From Methylobacterium oryzihabitans (GTDB lineage: Bacteria; Pseudomonadota; Alphaproteobacteria; Rhizobiales; Beijerinckiaceae), in contig NZ_SACP01000012.1 of NCBI RefSeq assembly GCF_004004555.2, positions 123,102-187,101 of the forward strand: a DNA stretch of 64,000 bases, in the 5' to 3' direction. The notes beneath the pieces are model-generated. The model did not search any database. It saw only the letters and a program-made list of their open reading frames with translations, and had not been told where the DNA came from. Position 1 is the first letter of the stretch; the number at the start of each line of letters is the position of its first letter. A program made the translations under genes and the position numbers. This document shows positions 1 through 9,200 of the stretch, in pieces.

Positions 1-1
1 C

Positions 2-1960
2 GCCGGCGCCACCGTCGCGGCCGCCGCCAAGGAGGGCGCCACCCTCCAGGGCATCGCCACCGCCTTCACCCTCACCGCCGCCACCTCGCAGACCGCCCAG
101 GCCACGCTCCAGACCGGGCTGTCCACCACCACCGGCCTGGTGAACGGCCTGGCCAACCAGATCCCGGTGCTCAAGGCCGCCCTCGGCGGACTGATCGCCT
201 TCACGGCGCTCACCACCGTGCTCCACCTCACCGCCGAGGCCGCCCGCTCGGCCGAGGAACGCCTGCAATCGATCCTCAAGCTCGCCGAACGCTCGCAGGC
301 GGCGGGGGTCGGCACCACGGTGTTCCAGAGCCTGCTCGGCCAGGCCAAGGCCCTGCGCACCGAGGCCGCGACCCTGGAGGGCTACCTCACCAAGGCCCGC
401 GCCGCCGCCACCGTGCGCCAGGGCGAGAACGGCGAGGACCACACCAGTTCCGGCCGCGGCAAGCTGGAGGCCCAGGTCAAGGCCGGCAACCTCGTCCAGG
501 CCGACCTCGACGCCTTCACCGGCGCCGGCGACCAGGAGGCCCGCATCCGGGTCGTGCTCGACCTCATCGAGCGGTTGCAGGCCAGCCAGCGCAACCTCGC
601 CGCCTACTCGATCGCCGACGGCTTCTTCGGCGAGGATTTCGAGAGCAAGCTGCGCAACGGCATCCAGATCGTCGGGGCGATGCGCCAGGCCCTCGACGGG
701 CTCAAGAGCGGCGACGACGGCCGCATCATCAGCCCGGAGGAGTTCGCCCTCGCCCGGCAGATCAACGCCGAGCTGGAGAAATCCCGTCGCGTGCTCGCCG
801 ACGCGCTGGTGCCGCTGCAGAAGGACTTCGCCGACTACCAGAACCAGCAACTGCGCGCGATGACGGAGTTCGCCGCCAAGATCAACTATGCGGCGGCGGC
901 CTTCGCCGGGCTGTACAAGTATGTCCAGGCGGTCGGCGACGCGATCACGGCGCTCGGCAACGCCGAGGTGTTCCAGCGGATCTACGACGTCGCCAAGGCG
1001 ATGGGGCTCGGGGGCATGAACGGCGTGGTCGAGATCACGCCCGAGGACCGCGAGCGCGACCGGCGCGCCGCCGCCGGCGCCGACGTGCCGCTGCCGCAGA
1101 TCGACGTGCCCAGGGACCGCTCGAAACCGCTGCCTGCCAAGCCGGAGACGGCGAAGTCAGGCGGCGCCGAGGCGGGCGGGTCCGACCCGGTGCAGACCTT
1201 CATCAACCAGTTGCAGAAGGCGGCGGCGGCGCTGAAGGCCGAGGCCGAGGCGTTCAAGGCCAGCAACGCCGAGAAGCTGATCGCGATCAACCTCGCCAAG
1301 GCGCAGGAGGTGGCGAGCCAGAACGGCGCCACGCTGACCGACGCGCAGACCGAGGCGATCCGCCAGGCGTCGCAGGCGGCGTCCGAGTACAAGGACAAGC
1401 TGCTCAACCTGGAGCAGGCCGAGCGGCAGGCGGCGGAGGCGGCGCGATACTTCGGCGACGCCGCCGCCACCGCGCTCGGCGACGCGATCCTCGACGGCAA
1501 GTCTTTGTCGGACATCCTGTCGGGCCTGAGCCGGCAGCTCTCGCGCTCGGCGTTGCAGGCGCTGGCCACCGGCCAGGGGCCGCTCGCCGGGCTGCTCGGC
1601 ACCGCGCCGGCGGCGAGCGAGGGCGCCAACGCGGTCGGGGGCGGGGCGAGCGTGCTCAACGACCTGTTCAAGAGCGCCTTCGGCGGGTTCCGGGCCGGGG
1701 GCGGCCCGGTGCAAGCGGGCCGGGCCTACACGGTCGGCGAGATCGGCCGCGAGCTGTTCGTGCCCGATCGCGACGGCAGCATCGTGCCGGTGCGCCCGGC
1801 CGCTTCGGGCGGTGGTTCCGCGGGAGCCTCGGCCGCGCCGGCGCCGGTGGTGGTGCAGATGCGGGTCGAGAGCCCGGATGTGGGCGGCTTCCTGCGCTCG
1901 GAAGCCCAGGTCACCGCCGCCCTCGCCCGCGCCGTGCAGCGCGGCACCAGGAGCCTGTGA
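2..1960 (+). CDS. phage tail tape measure protein (5' end outside window)
   Basis: The frame is open from the first complete codon at position 2, so the GTG at 140 is internal and the gene begins upstream of the window; 652 residues are visible. This protein sets tail length and lies in the tail tube. The visible part is Ala-, Gln- and Lys-rich and largely helical. The C-terminus carries the usual tape-measure ending: a Gly-rich stretch, then a VGEIGRELFVP motif near nucleotide 1735 and a short beta tail. It is followed directly by DUF2460, as gene 11 is followed by gene 12 in GTA clusters. Confidence 0.88.
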   Translation, partial: AGATVAAAAKEGATLQGIATAFTLTAATSQTAQATLQTGLSTTTGLVNGLANQIPVLKAALGGLIAFTALTTVLHLTAEAARSAEERLQSILKLAERSQAAGVGTTVFQSLLGQAKALRTEAATLEGYLTKARAAATVRQGENGEDHTSSGRGKLEAQVKAGNLVQADLDAFTGAGDQEARIRVVLDLIERLQASQRNLAAYSIADGFFGEDFESKLRNGIQIVGAMRQALDGLKSGDDGRIISPEEFALARQINAELEKSRRVLADALVPLQKDFADYQNQQLRAMTEFAAKINYAAAAFAGLYKYVQAVGDAITALGNAEVFQRIYDVAKAMGLGGMNGVVEITPEDRERDRRAAAGADVPLPQIDVPRDRSKPLPAKPETAKSGGAEAGGSDPVQTFINQLQKAAAALKAEAEAFKASNAEKLIAINLAKAQEVASQNGATLTDAQTEAIRQASQAASEYKDKLLNLEQAERQAAEAARYFGDAAATALGDAILDGKSLSDILSGLSRQLSRSALQALATGQGPLAGLLGTAPAASEGANAVGGGASVLNDLFKSAFGGFRAGGGPVQAGRAYTVGEIGRELFVPDRDGSIVPVRPAASGGGSAGASAAPAPVVVQMRVESPDVGGFLRSEAQVTAALARAVQRGTRSL

Positions 1961-1962
1961 GC

Positions 1963-2595
1963 ATGCCGGCCTTCCACGAGGTGCGCTTCCCCCTGCGTCT
2001 GTCCTACGGCTCGCGCGGCGGGCCCGAGCGGCGCACCGAGATCGTCACGCTCGGCTCGGGCGACGAGGAGCGCAACAGCCTGTGGCGCCACTCGCGCCGG
2101 TCGTACAATGTCGGGCCGGCTTTGCGATCGGCCGCGGACGTGGCGGCGCTGATCGCGTTCTTCGAGGAGCGGCGCGGGCCGCTGCACGGGTTTCGCTGGT
2201 GCGACACCTTCGATCACGCCTCCGCCGCGGCGGGGGCGGAGATCGGCCCGGGCGACCAGTTGATCGGCACCGGCGACGGCGGCACGGTCGCGTTCCCGCT
2301 CGCCAAGACCTACGGCGCGGCCTTCGCGCCGTACCGGCGGCCGATCGTGAAGCCGGTGGCCGGGACGGTGCGGGTGGCGGTGGCGGGGGTGGAACTGGCC
2401 GCCTCGGCCTTCGCGGTCGATGCGGCGACCGGGCTGGTGACCTTGCAGGCGCCGCCGGCCGCGGGGGCCGCGGTGACGGCCGGGTTCCGGTTCGACGTGC
2501 CGGTGCGGTTCGCGACCGACCGGATCGAGGTGGATCATCAGGCGGTGCAGGCCGGGATGGTAGCGGACATCCCGGTCATCGAGTTGCGCCGGTAG
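1963..2595 (+). CDS. DUF2460 distal tail protein (GTA gene 12-like)
   Basis: It begins with the family hallmark MPAFHEVRFP and then a GGPERRTEIVTLGSG motif, typical of the TIGR02217/DUF2460 family that forms the distal tail ring between tube and hub. The ATG at 1963 is chosen because an AGGAG at 1949-1953 stands nine bases upstream; a GTG at 1957 overlapping the tape-measure stop is possible but too close to that site. The length of about 210 residues is normal. In GTAs and related phages the next gene is DUF2163. Here a 2.3-kb AT-rich insert separates the two. Confidence 0.9.
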   Translation: MPAFHEVRFPLRLSYGSRGGPERRTEIVTLGSGDEERNSLWRHSRRSYNVGPALRSAADVAALIAFFEERRGPLHGFRWCDTFDHASAAAGAEIGPGDQLIGTGDGGTVAFPLAKTYGAAFAPYRRPIVKPVAGTVRVAVAGVELAASAFAVDAATGLVTLQAPPAAGAAVTAGFRFDVPVRFATDRIEVDHQAVQAGMVADIPVIELRR

Positions 2596-2618
2596 GCTTT
2601 GGATTTAATGACTGGGCA

Positions 2619-2658
2619 GGGCGAGAATTAGAGCCCTTAACATAACCAGCTCTCGCCC
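2619..2658. terminator. inverted repeat between convergent genes, possible terminator
   Basis: The 8-base arms GGGCGAGA (2619-2626) and TCTCGCCC (2651-2658) flank a 24-base loop just after the DUF2460 stop and upstream of the 3' end of the convergent SEC-C gene. There is no clear T run, so intrinsic termination is only a guess. It may also mark the edge of the inserted DNA. Confidence 0.3.
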
Positions 2659-2839
2659 GCGCTAACTGGTTGATTTTGCAGGGGCATAGGCGGCTTAGAT
2701 AGGTGCACTTAGTCTCGGCCTGCCACCCAGAGGCGAATTTTACGGCCCCTACACAACTTGGCCGACCGAGGTGCCAATTTCGCTCCAATAAAGTAGTCGT
2801 TCCCTATTCAATAACTTCGGCTTGGGATTATAAAAAACG

Positions 2840-4387
2840 TTAATCCGAGTGGATGCCATGACATTTTTTGAATTTTATACCTGATCCGCATGGACAAGGA
2901 TCGTTTCGGCCGACCTTGGAAATTCTATGTGTCCTCGCGCGACGACGTGATGGTTTGACAAATTCGGTGGTCTTCCCTTCATGACGTCGTAAAGTGTGCG
3001 TAGAAAAAAAATTAAATCCTTTATTTTTCTCCCTAAATTCCATTTCTCGTTCTCTTGACCAATCAGTACAATCAAGAAGAATAAAATCTTCGCCGATCGC
3101 AGTACTAATCTTAGGAGGCTCTATTCCAATGCCAATTATAGTATGTAAATCAGGCATGTGATTTTTTGCAGCTCCGCATGCTATTAATAAAATTTCCTGT
3201 CGTACAGTTCGCTCATCGATGCCATAATTATTATTTCTGAAGCCGGGTGGGACAAATATTTGCAGAAAAACATACCCTTTTCCTTTTTCATGGGATGGTA
3301 TAAACCTCATATGTCGCATCAATTCTGTTGGATTATTAGGGAAATTAAGAATAGCTCCAAACATCAATTCTACTATTGACCTTCTTATAAAACGTGGCTC
3401 CTTTGCCATTTCGCGAATAGCAGACCGGCCTTCCAGTAAATCACTATTACCTAGCAAAACGCCCTTTAAAAAATTCTCGCATGTACGATTTATGAGATCG
3501 TCCCAAAAATATGATTGCTGATTAGCTTCTTTAGTTGCTTTATACTCAGGGCGTTTTTTTAGTGATTCCCAGGCGCCTTCGGCAACCATGAAGCTATTGA
3601 TTTTTTCATCATAGGTCCCGATAAAATGTTTGTTTTGATCGTCGATATTAAGCCAATAATTTGCAAGCAAATCCTCCTCGCCGCAATATAGCAAATCTTC
3701 GTACTTGTTTATTGCCATAATCTTAGCATCTAAATAATTCGCAAAATCCTTTACTGTATCCAGCTCTCCCAGGATAATTGGCAACGTGTTGCTGTCCAAA
3801 ATATGAACAGGTCTAGATTTTTCGAGATTGATTGTGAATGGGAATGGCACATCTATGTTTTTGTCACTGTAGCTAATTGCAAGACTACCGGAGATATTAT
3901 TTTCTGAAAATTTCCTGCAGGCCTCTGCAGCACCGTGCGCCACAACTATTTTATGTATTATTGCATCTGAAATATCGAAAGTTACAGGAAAAAGTTTCTC
4001 TTTTTTTGCGTCTAGGAATAATTTTCGACCGCTGAGGAGATAGCGCTCTGCTCCATGAGCAGTTTTGATTTGACTTTCGATCGCTCTACGCTTCCACCTA
4101 TCCCAACTAACGCGCGGATTATCGACCTCAGTCAGATCAGGGAGATATTTATATCTGTCAAAAAATATAAATACATGACGATCAAATACGGCGATTACGT
4201 CACAGAACTCATTACCATCATCCTTAAATGGATTTGCATAACTCCATAATCTCAAAAAAGATTTCAAGCATAGATTATAAAGCAAATGCTCAGTTGCAGT
4301 TACCCCTTTATTTTCTTGCTCGCTTGCCATCAATGAACCCACCAGTCTGTCAATTTTAAGATGTTTGCCACGGCTGCGAATTGCCAC
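2840..4387 (-). CDS. AT-rich SEC-C motif protein inserted in the tail module (moron)
   Basis: This 515-residue protein is encoded antisense to the tail genes in DNA far more AT-rich than its surroundings. The only recognisable domain is a C-terminal SEC-C zinc motif, residues 493-511, with Cys498, Cys500, Cys509 and His510 in the CxC-x8-CH pattern also seen at the end of SecA. The first ~480 residues have mixed alpha/beta character, no signal peptide or membrane span, and match no family I can name. Position, orientation and composition fit a phage moron, a gene expressed independently in the lysogen. A role in defence or superinfection exclusion is inference. Confidence 0.75.
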   Translation of the reverse strand: MAIRSRGKHLKIDRLVGSLMASEQENKGVTATEHLLYNLCLKSFLRLWSYANPFKDDGNEFCDVIAVFDRHVFIFFDRYKYLPDLTEVDNPRVSWDRWKRRAIESQIKTAHGAERYLLSGRKLFLDAKKEKLFPVTFDISDAIIHKIVVAHGAAEACRKFSENNISGSLAISYSDKNIDVPFPFTINLEKSRPVHILDSNTLPIILGELDTVKDFANYLDAKIMAINKYEDLLYCGEEDLLANYWLNIDDQNKHFIGTYDEKINSFMVAEGAWESLKKRPEYKATKEANQQSYFWDDLINRTCENFLKGVLLGNSDLLEGRSAIREMAKEPRFIRRSIVELMFGAILNFPNNPTELMRHMRFIPSHEKGKGYVFLQIFVPPGFRNNNYGIDERTVRQEILLIACGAAKNHMPDLHTIIGIGIEPPKISTAIGEDFILLDCTDWSREREMEFREKNKGFNFFSTHTLRRHEGKTTEFVKPSRRRARTHRISKVGRNDPCPCGSGIKFKKCHGIHSD

Positions 4388-4900
4388 TCACAATCATTCA
4401 GAGTCAGCGCTGCAACATTATTTAGCTTTGCCGCAATCTTCGCAAGGTGCTACCGGCAATCGGGGGCAATTTTCACGGGCAATATCTATATAATAAATTT
4501 GCTTTATCAATTAATATAATCTGCCAGTATCCGACATATTTATAGCACTATCAAACAAAATAATTCTAACTAAATTAGTTTTGGATCGCATTAAAATATT
4601 TTTTTGTGAAAATAAATTGAATTTGCGCTTGGACATGGCTGCCAATGCTTGAAAGAAGCTGGAAGTACCGTGTCAGACGGCAAAGGTAAGGGCTCTGTAA
4701 GGGGAGCCGTACTGATCGCTCACGCCCATGGTTGCTTCGGTGCATCCGCCGTCTGGCCGCAGATGGATAGGGAACCCATTAATCCAGTCATAAGCCTCGG
4801 CCTAGTCTATAGCTGGAAGTGGACCTTCCCAGGGACCGCGATGGGTCGGCCGTAGACACTGGACCTCCGCTCCGCTGGCCCACTCTCACCCCGGCCCCCT
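4388..4900. other. AT-rich non-coding stretch upstream of the SEC-C gene and DUF2163
   Basis: About 250 AT-rich bases give way near 4640 to sequence of normal GC. The AT-rich half lies upstream of the minus-strand SEC-C gene and probably holds its promoter. An odd palindrome with 6-base arms, AACTAA and TTAGTT, lies at 4568-4580 and could be an operator. The small open frame at 4649-4855 has no family resemblance and is not called as a gene. The composition change suggests the insert's right boundary lies between about 4640 and 4900. Confidence 0.5.
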
Positions 4901-5785
4901 ATGAAAACCCTGCCCCCCGGCCTCGCCGCGAGCCTCGCGAGCGGGGTCACGACGCTGTGCCAGTGCTGGATCATCACCCGCACGGACGGCCTGCGCCTCG
5001 GCTTCACCGACCATGACGAAGACCTCACCCTTGAGGGCGTCGTGTGCTCGGCCGGAACCGGCGCCACCGGCAGCGCCGTCGAGCAGGCCGCCGGCCTTTC
5101 GCCCGACAGCGCCGAGATCATGGGCGCCCTCACGGACGGGCGCCTCGCCGACAGCGAACTCGCCCGCGGCCTGTTCGACGGCGCCGCCGTCGCGGTCTGG
5201 CGCGTCGACTGGCAATCCCCCGAGAACCGCGTCCTGATCCTGTCGGGCCATCTCGGCGAGGTCGGCCGCGGGCGAACCGCCTTCACGGCGGAAGTCCGCG
5301 GCCTCGCCGACCGCCTCAACCAGCCCCGCGGCCGGCTCTATCAACGCTCCTGCGACGCCGCCTTCGGCGATGCCCGCTGCGGCCTCGACGCCACCGCCCC
5401 GGCCTATCGCGGCCTCGCCACCGTCGCCCGACCGCGCTCGCCCCGCGCCCTCCTCGCCGCCGGCCTCGACGGCTTCGCCCCGGACTGGTTCACCGCCGGG
5501 CGCCTCGTCTGGACCACCGGCGCCAATGCCGGCGCCGTCGCCGAGGTGCGCGCGCATGCAAGCGACCGCGCCGGGGTCGGGATCGAGCTGTGGCAGCCGA
5601 TGCCCGCCCCGATCGCCGCCGGCGACGCCTTCACCGTCACCGCCGGTTGCGACAAGGCGTTCGGCTCGTGCCGGACGAAGTTCGCCAACGTCCTCAACTT
5701 CCGCGGCTGCCCGCACCTGCCGGGCAACGACTACGCCGCCGGCGCGACCTCGGGGAGCGGCAACGATGGCGGACGCCTCGGCTGA
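4901..5785 (+). CDS. DUF2163 tail hub protein (GTA gene 13-like)
   Basis: This 294-residue protein has the DUF2163/TIGR02218 layout: an N-terminal hub domain starting near residue 18 and a C-terminal domain with conserved cysteines (Cys151, Cys160, Cys250, Cys257, Cys270, the last in GCPHLPGNDY). The homologous hub protein of the Rhodobacter GTA is reported to bind an iron-sulfur cluster, and these cysteines are the likely ligands. It forms the baseplate hub. The last 20 bases overlap the start of the NlpC/P60 gene, which indicates translational coupling. Confidence 0.88.
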   Translation: MKTLPPGLAASLASGVTTLCQCWIITRTDGLRLGFTDHDEDLTLEGVVCSAGTGATGSAVEQAAGLSPDSAEIMGALTDGRLADSELARGLFDGAAVAVWRVDWQSPENRVLILSGHLGEVGRGRTAFTAEVRGLADRLNQPRGRLYQRSCDAAFGDARCGLDATAPAYRGLATVARPRSPRALLAAGLDGFAPDWFTAGRLVWTTGANAGAVAEVRAHASDRAGVGIELWQPMPAPIAAGDAFTVTAGCDKAFGSCRTKFANVLNFRGCPHLPGNDYAAGATSGSGNDGGRLG

Positions 5786-6230
5786 GATCACCCGCGTGGG
5801 CATCACGCGTGCCCGCATCGTCGCCGAGGCGCGGTCCTGGCTCGGCACGCCCTACCATCATCAGGCGTCGCTCCGCGGCGTCGGCTGCGACTGCCTCGGC
5901 CTGCTGCGGGGCGTCTACACCGCTCTTTACGGCGCCGAGCCCGAGGCCCCGCCGCCCTACTCGCCGAGCTGGGCCGAGGATCACGGCCAGGAGACGCTGC
6001 GGGATGCCGCCCGCCGCCATCTCGCCGAGATCGACCCCGACGCGGCCGAGGCCGGCGACGTGGTGCTGTTCCGCTGGCGCGCCGGCCTGCCGGCCAAGCA
6101 CTGCGCCCTCCTCACCGGCCCGCGCCGGATGATCCACGCCTATGACGGCCACGCCGTGGTCGAGAGCTGGATGCCCGACGCCTGGATGCGTCGGCGCGCC
6201 TCCGCCTTCCGCTTTCCGGGGATCGCATGA
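5766..6230 (+). CDS. NlpC/P60 family tail peptidase (GTA gene 14-like)
   Basis: This 154-residue NlpC/P60 cysteine peptidase has its catalytic Cys43 in a GVGCDCLG motif and His112 in AKHCAL; His124 is a plausible third member. In tail modules this enzyme cuts peptidoglycan peptides during DNA entry. The ATG at 5766 is chosen because it gives the family-typical short N-terminus before the LGTPYHHQ motif; the frame is open further upstream only as a shadow of DUF2163. The stop overlaps the next start by four bases (ATGA). Confidence 0.88.
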   Translation: MADASAEITRVGITRARIVAEARSWLGTPYHHQASLRGVGCDCLGLLRGVYTALYGAEPEAPPPYSPSWAEDHGQETLRDAARRHLAEIDPDAAEAGDVVLFRWRAGLPAKHCALLTGPRRMIHAYDGHAVVESWMPDAWMRRRASAFRFPGIA

Positions 6231-9200
6231 GCACGCTCGTCCTGTCGTATGCCGGCAAGGCCGCCGGCACCGCGCTGGGCGGGCCGCTCGGCGGCTTGCT
6301 CGGCGGCGTCGCCGGCACCCTCGCCGGCGGGCTCCTCGACCGGGCGCTGTTCGGGTCGCGCCCCAAGCCGCAGATCAACACCGGCCCGCGGCTCACCGAC
6401 CTCTACGTGACCGCCTCGACCGAAGGCGCGGCGGTCGCCCGCGTCTACGGCCGCACCCGCGTCGCCGGACAGATCCTGTGGGCGACGAAGCTCAAGGAGA
6501 CGCAACACGTCGAGCGGGTGAAGACCTCGGGCGGCAAGGGGATGCCGACGCAGAAGACGTTCAACGTCACGTATTCGTATTCCGTCTCGGTCGCGGTCGC
6601 CCTGTGCGAGGGGCCGATCAGCGGGCTCGGCCAAGTCTATGCCGACGGCACGCCGCTGGTGCTCGCGCGGTATGTCCATCGCCTCTACCTCGGCGGCGAG
6701 GACCAGGGGCCGGATCCAAAGATCGAGGCGGTGGAGGGCGCCGGGCGGGCGCCGGCCTATCGCGGGCTGGCCTACCTCGTGTTCGAGGATCTGCCGCTCG
6801 CCGCCTTCGGCAACCGGGTGCCGGTCATCACCGCCGAAATCATCCGCCGCCCGCCCGCCGTCACCGGCACGCCGGTGCTCGAGGAGCTGATGACGGCGGT
6901 GACGCTGATCCCGGCGATGGGCGAGTTCGTCTATGCCACCGTGCCGGTCACCGCGAGTCCGGGGCTCGGCAGCCTGTCGGGCCAGAACACCGTCTCGGGC
7001 GGGATCGACCTCGCGCGGGCGCTCGACCAGTTGCAGGCCGAGGCGCCGCAGTGCCGGCACGTCTCGCTGGTGGTGGCCTGGCACGGCACCGACCTGCGGC
7101 TCGACGCCTGCCGCATCCTCCCGAAGGTCGAGCGGGCCGCCAAGGTGACCAGCCATCCCTGGCAGGCTGGCGGTCTGACGCGCGAGGGTGCGCCGGTGGT
7201 CAGCCTGCTGGCGGATGGCACGCCCGCGGTGGGTGGCGCGCCGGCCGACTGGTCGGTGGTGCAGGCGATCCACGAACTCAAGCGGCGCGGCTTCCTCGTC
7301 ACGCTCTACCCGTTCGTGATGATGGACATTCCCGCCGGCAACGGCCTGCCCGATCCCTATGGCGGGGCGGAGCAGGCGGCGTTCCCGTGGCGCGGGCGGA
7401 TCACCTGCCATCCGGCCCCCGGCCGGCCGGGCTCGCCCGACAAGACCGGCGCGGCGGCCGACGCGGTCGCGGCGTTCTTCGGCACCACCACGGGGGCGGA
7501 CCTGGCGTGGACCGGCGCGACCGTGACCAGCGCCAAGCCCGCCGAGTGGAGCTTTTCCCGCTTCATCCTGACCTGCGCCCGCTTGGCGGAGGCCGCCGGG
7601 GGCGTGGACAGCTTCCTGATCGGGTCGGAGATGATCGGGCTGACCACCCTGCGCTCGGATTCCTCGACCTTCCCGGCGGTGGCGCGCCTGCGGGCGCTCG
7701 CCGCCGAGGCCCGTGCCATCCTCGGGCCGGGCACGGCGATCGGCTACGGCGCCGACTGGACCGAATACGCCAGCCATCGCCCGGCGGACGGCTCGGGCGA
7801 CGTGTTCTTCCACCTCGATCCGCTGTGGGCCGATCCGGCGATCAACTTCGTCGGCATCGACAACTACATGCCGCTCGCCGACTGGCGCGACGGCTTCGAC
7901 CATCTCGACGCCCGCGCCGGCACCGCCTCGACCTGCGACCCGGCCTATCTGCGGGCCAACGTGGCCGGGGGCGAGGGCTTCGACTGGTACTATGCGAGCC
8001 TTGCCGACCGCGATGCCCAGATCCGCACGCCGATCGCGGACACGGCGCATGGCGAGCACTGGGTGTTCCGGGTCAAGGATCTGCGCGGCTGGTGGAGCAA
8101 CGCCCACCACGACCGCCCGGGCGGCGTGCGCGCCGCAACCCCGACCGCGTGGGTGCCGGGATCGAAGCCGGTCTGGTTCACCGAACTCGGCTGCCCGGCG
8201 GTGGACAAGGGCGCCAACCAGCCCAACGTCTTCGTCGATCCGAAGTCGTCGGAGTCGTTCCTGCCGTACTACTCGACCGGCCGGCAGGATCTGGCGGTGC
8301 AGCGCGCCGCCCTCGAAGCCGTGCTGGCCTACTGGCGCGATCCGGCGGTGAACCCGGCCGCGCCGGCCTATGGCGGGCGCATGGTGGCGGCCGAGCGGAT
8401 CTATCTGTGGACCTGGGATGCCCGGCCCTACCCGGAGTTCCCGCTGCAACGCGGGGCGTGGGCGGACGCGGCGAACTACCATCTCGGCCACTGGCTCAAC
8501 GGCCGGCTCGGCCTGCCGTCGCTGGCCGCGGTGGTGGCCGACCTGTGCGCCGGCTCGGGCGCGGCGGTGGACGTGTCGCGGCTGGTCGGGGTGGTGCAGG
8601 GCTACGCCATCACCGACGTGCAGGCCCTGCGCGACTCGCTCGCGCCCTTGCGCACCGCGTTCTTCTTCGACGGCGCGGAAAGCCAGGGACGGCTCGTGTT
8701 CGCGCCCCTCGCCGGGCCGGTCGCGGCCTCGTTCGGGCCGGACGAGCTGGTGGCGTCCGAGGGCGGGTCCGACCTGACGCGCACCCGGGGCGAGGAGACC
8801 GCGCTGCCGGGCGTGCTGGCGCTGAGCTACCTCGACCCGACCCGGGCCTACCAGACGGCCGCGGTCGAGGCCCGCCGGCTCGACGGGCGCGCGGCGTCGG
8901 TCTCGCGGGTCTCGCTGCCGCTGGCGCTCGATACCGGCGCGGCGCGCGGGCTGGCGCGGGCGCTGCTCTACCAGGCGGTGACGGAGCGCGAGAGCGTCGT
9001 CACGGTCCTGCCGCCCTCGGCGCTTGCCCTCGATCCCGGCGACGTGGTGGCGATCGGCGCCGAGGCGACCGAGTACCGCCTGACGCGGCTCGGGCACGAG
9101 CGCGGCCGGCCGGCGAGCGGCGTGCGGGTCGATGCCGGCGTGTTCGCGTACCGGGATGGCAACCCGGAGGCGCGCGAGCCGTCGCCGCCGGTCGTGGCCG

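Noticed and set aside
4649..4855. 68-codon frame between the SEC-C gene and DUF2163
   Set aside because: No ribosome binding site, no family resemblance, and it spans the composition boundary of the insert.
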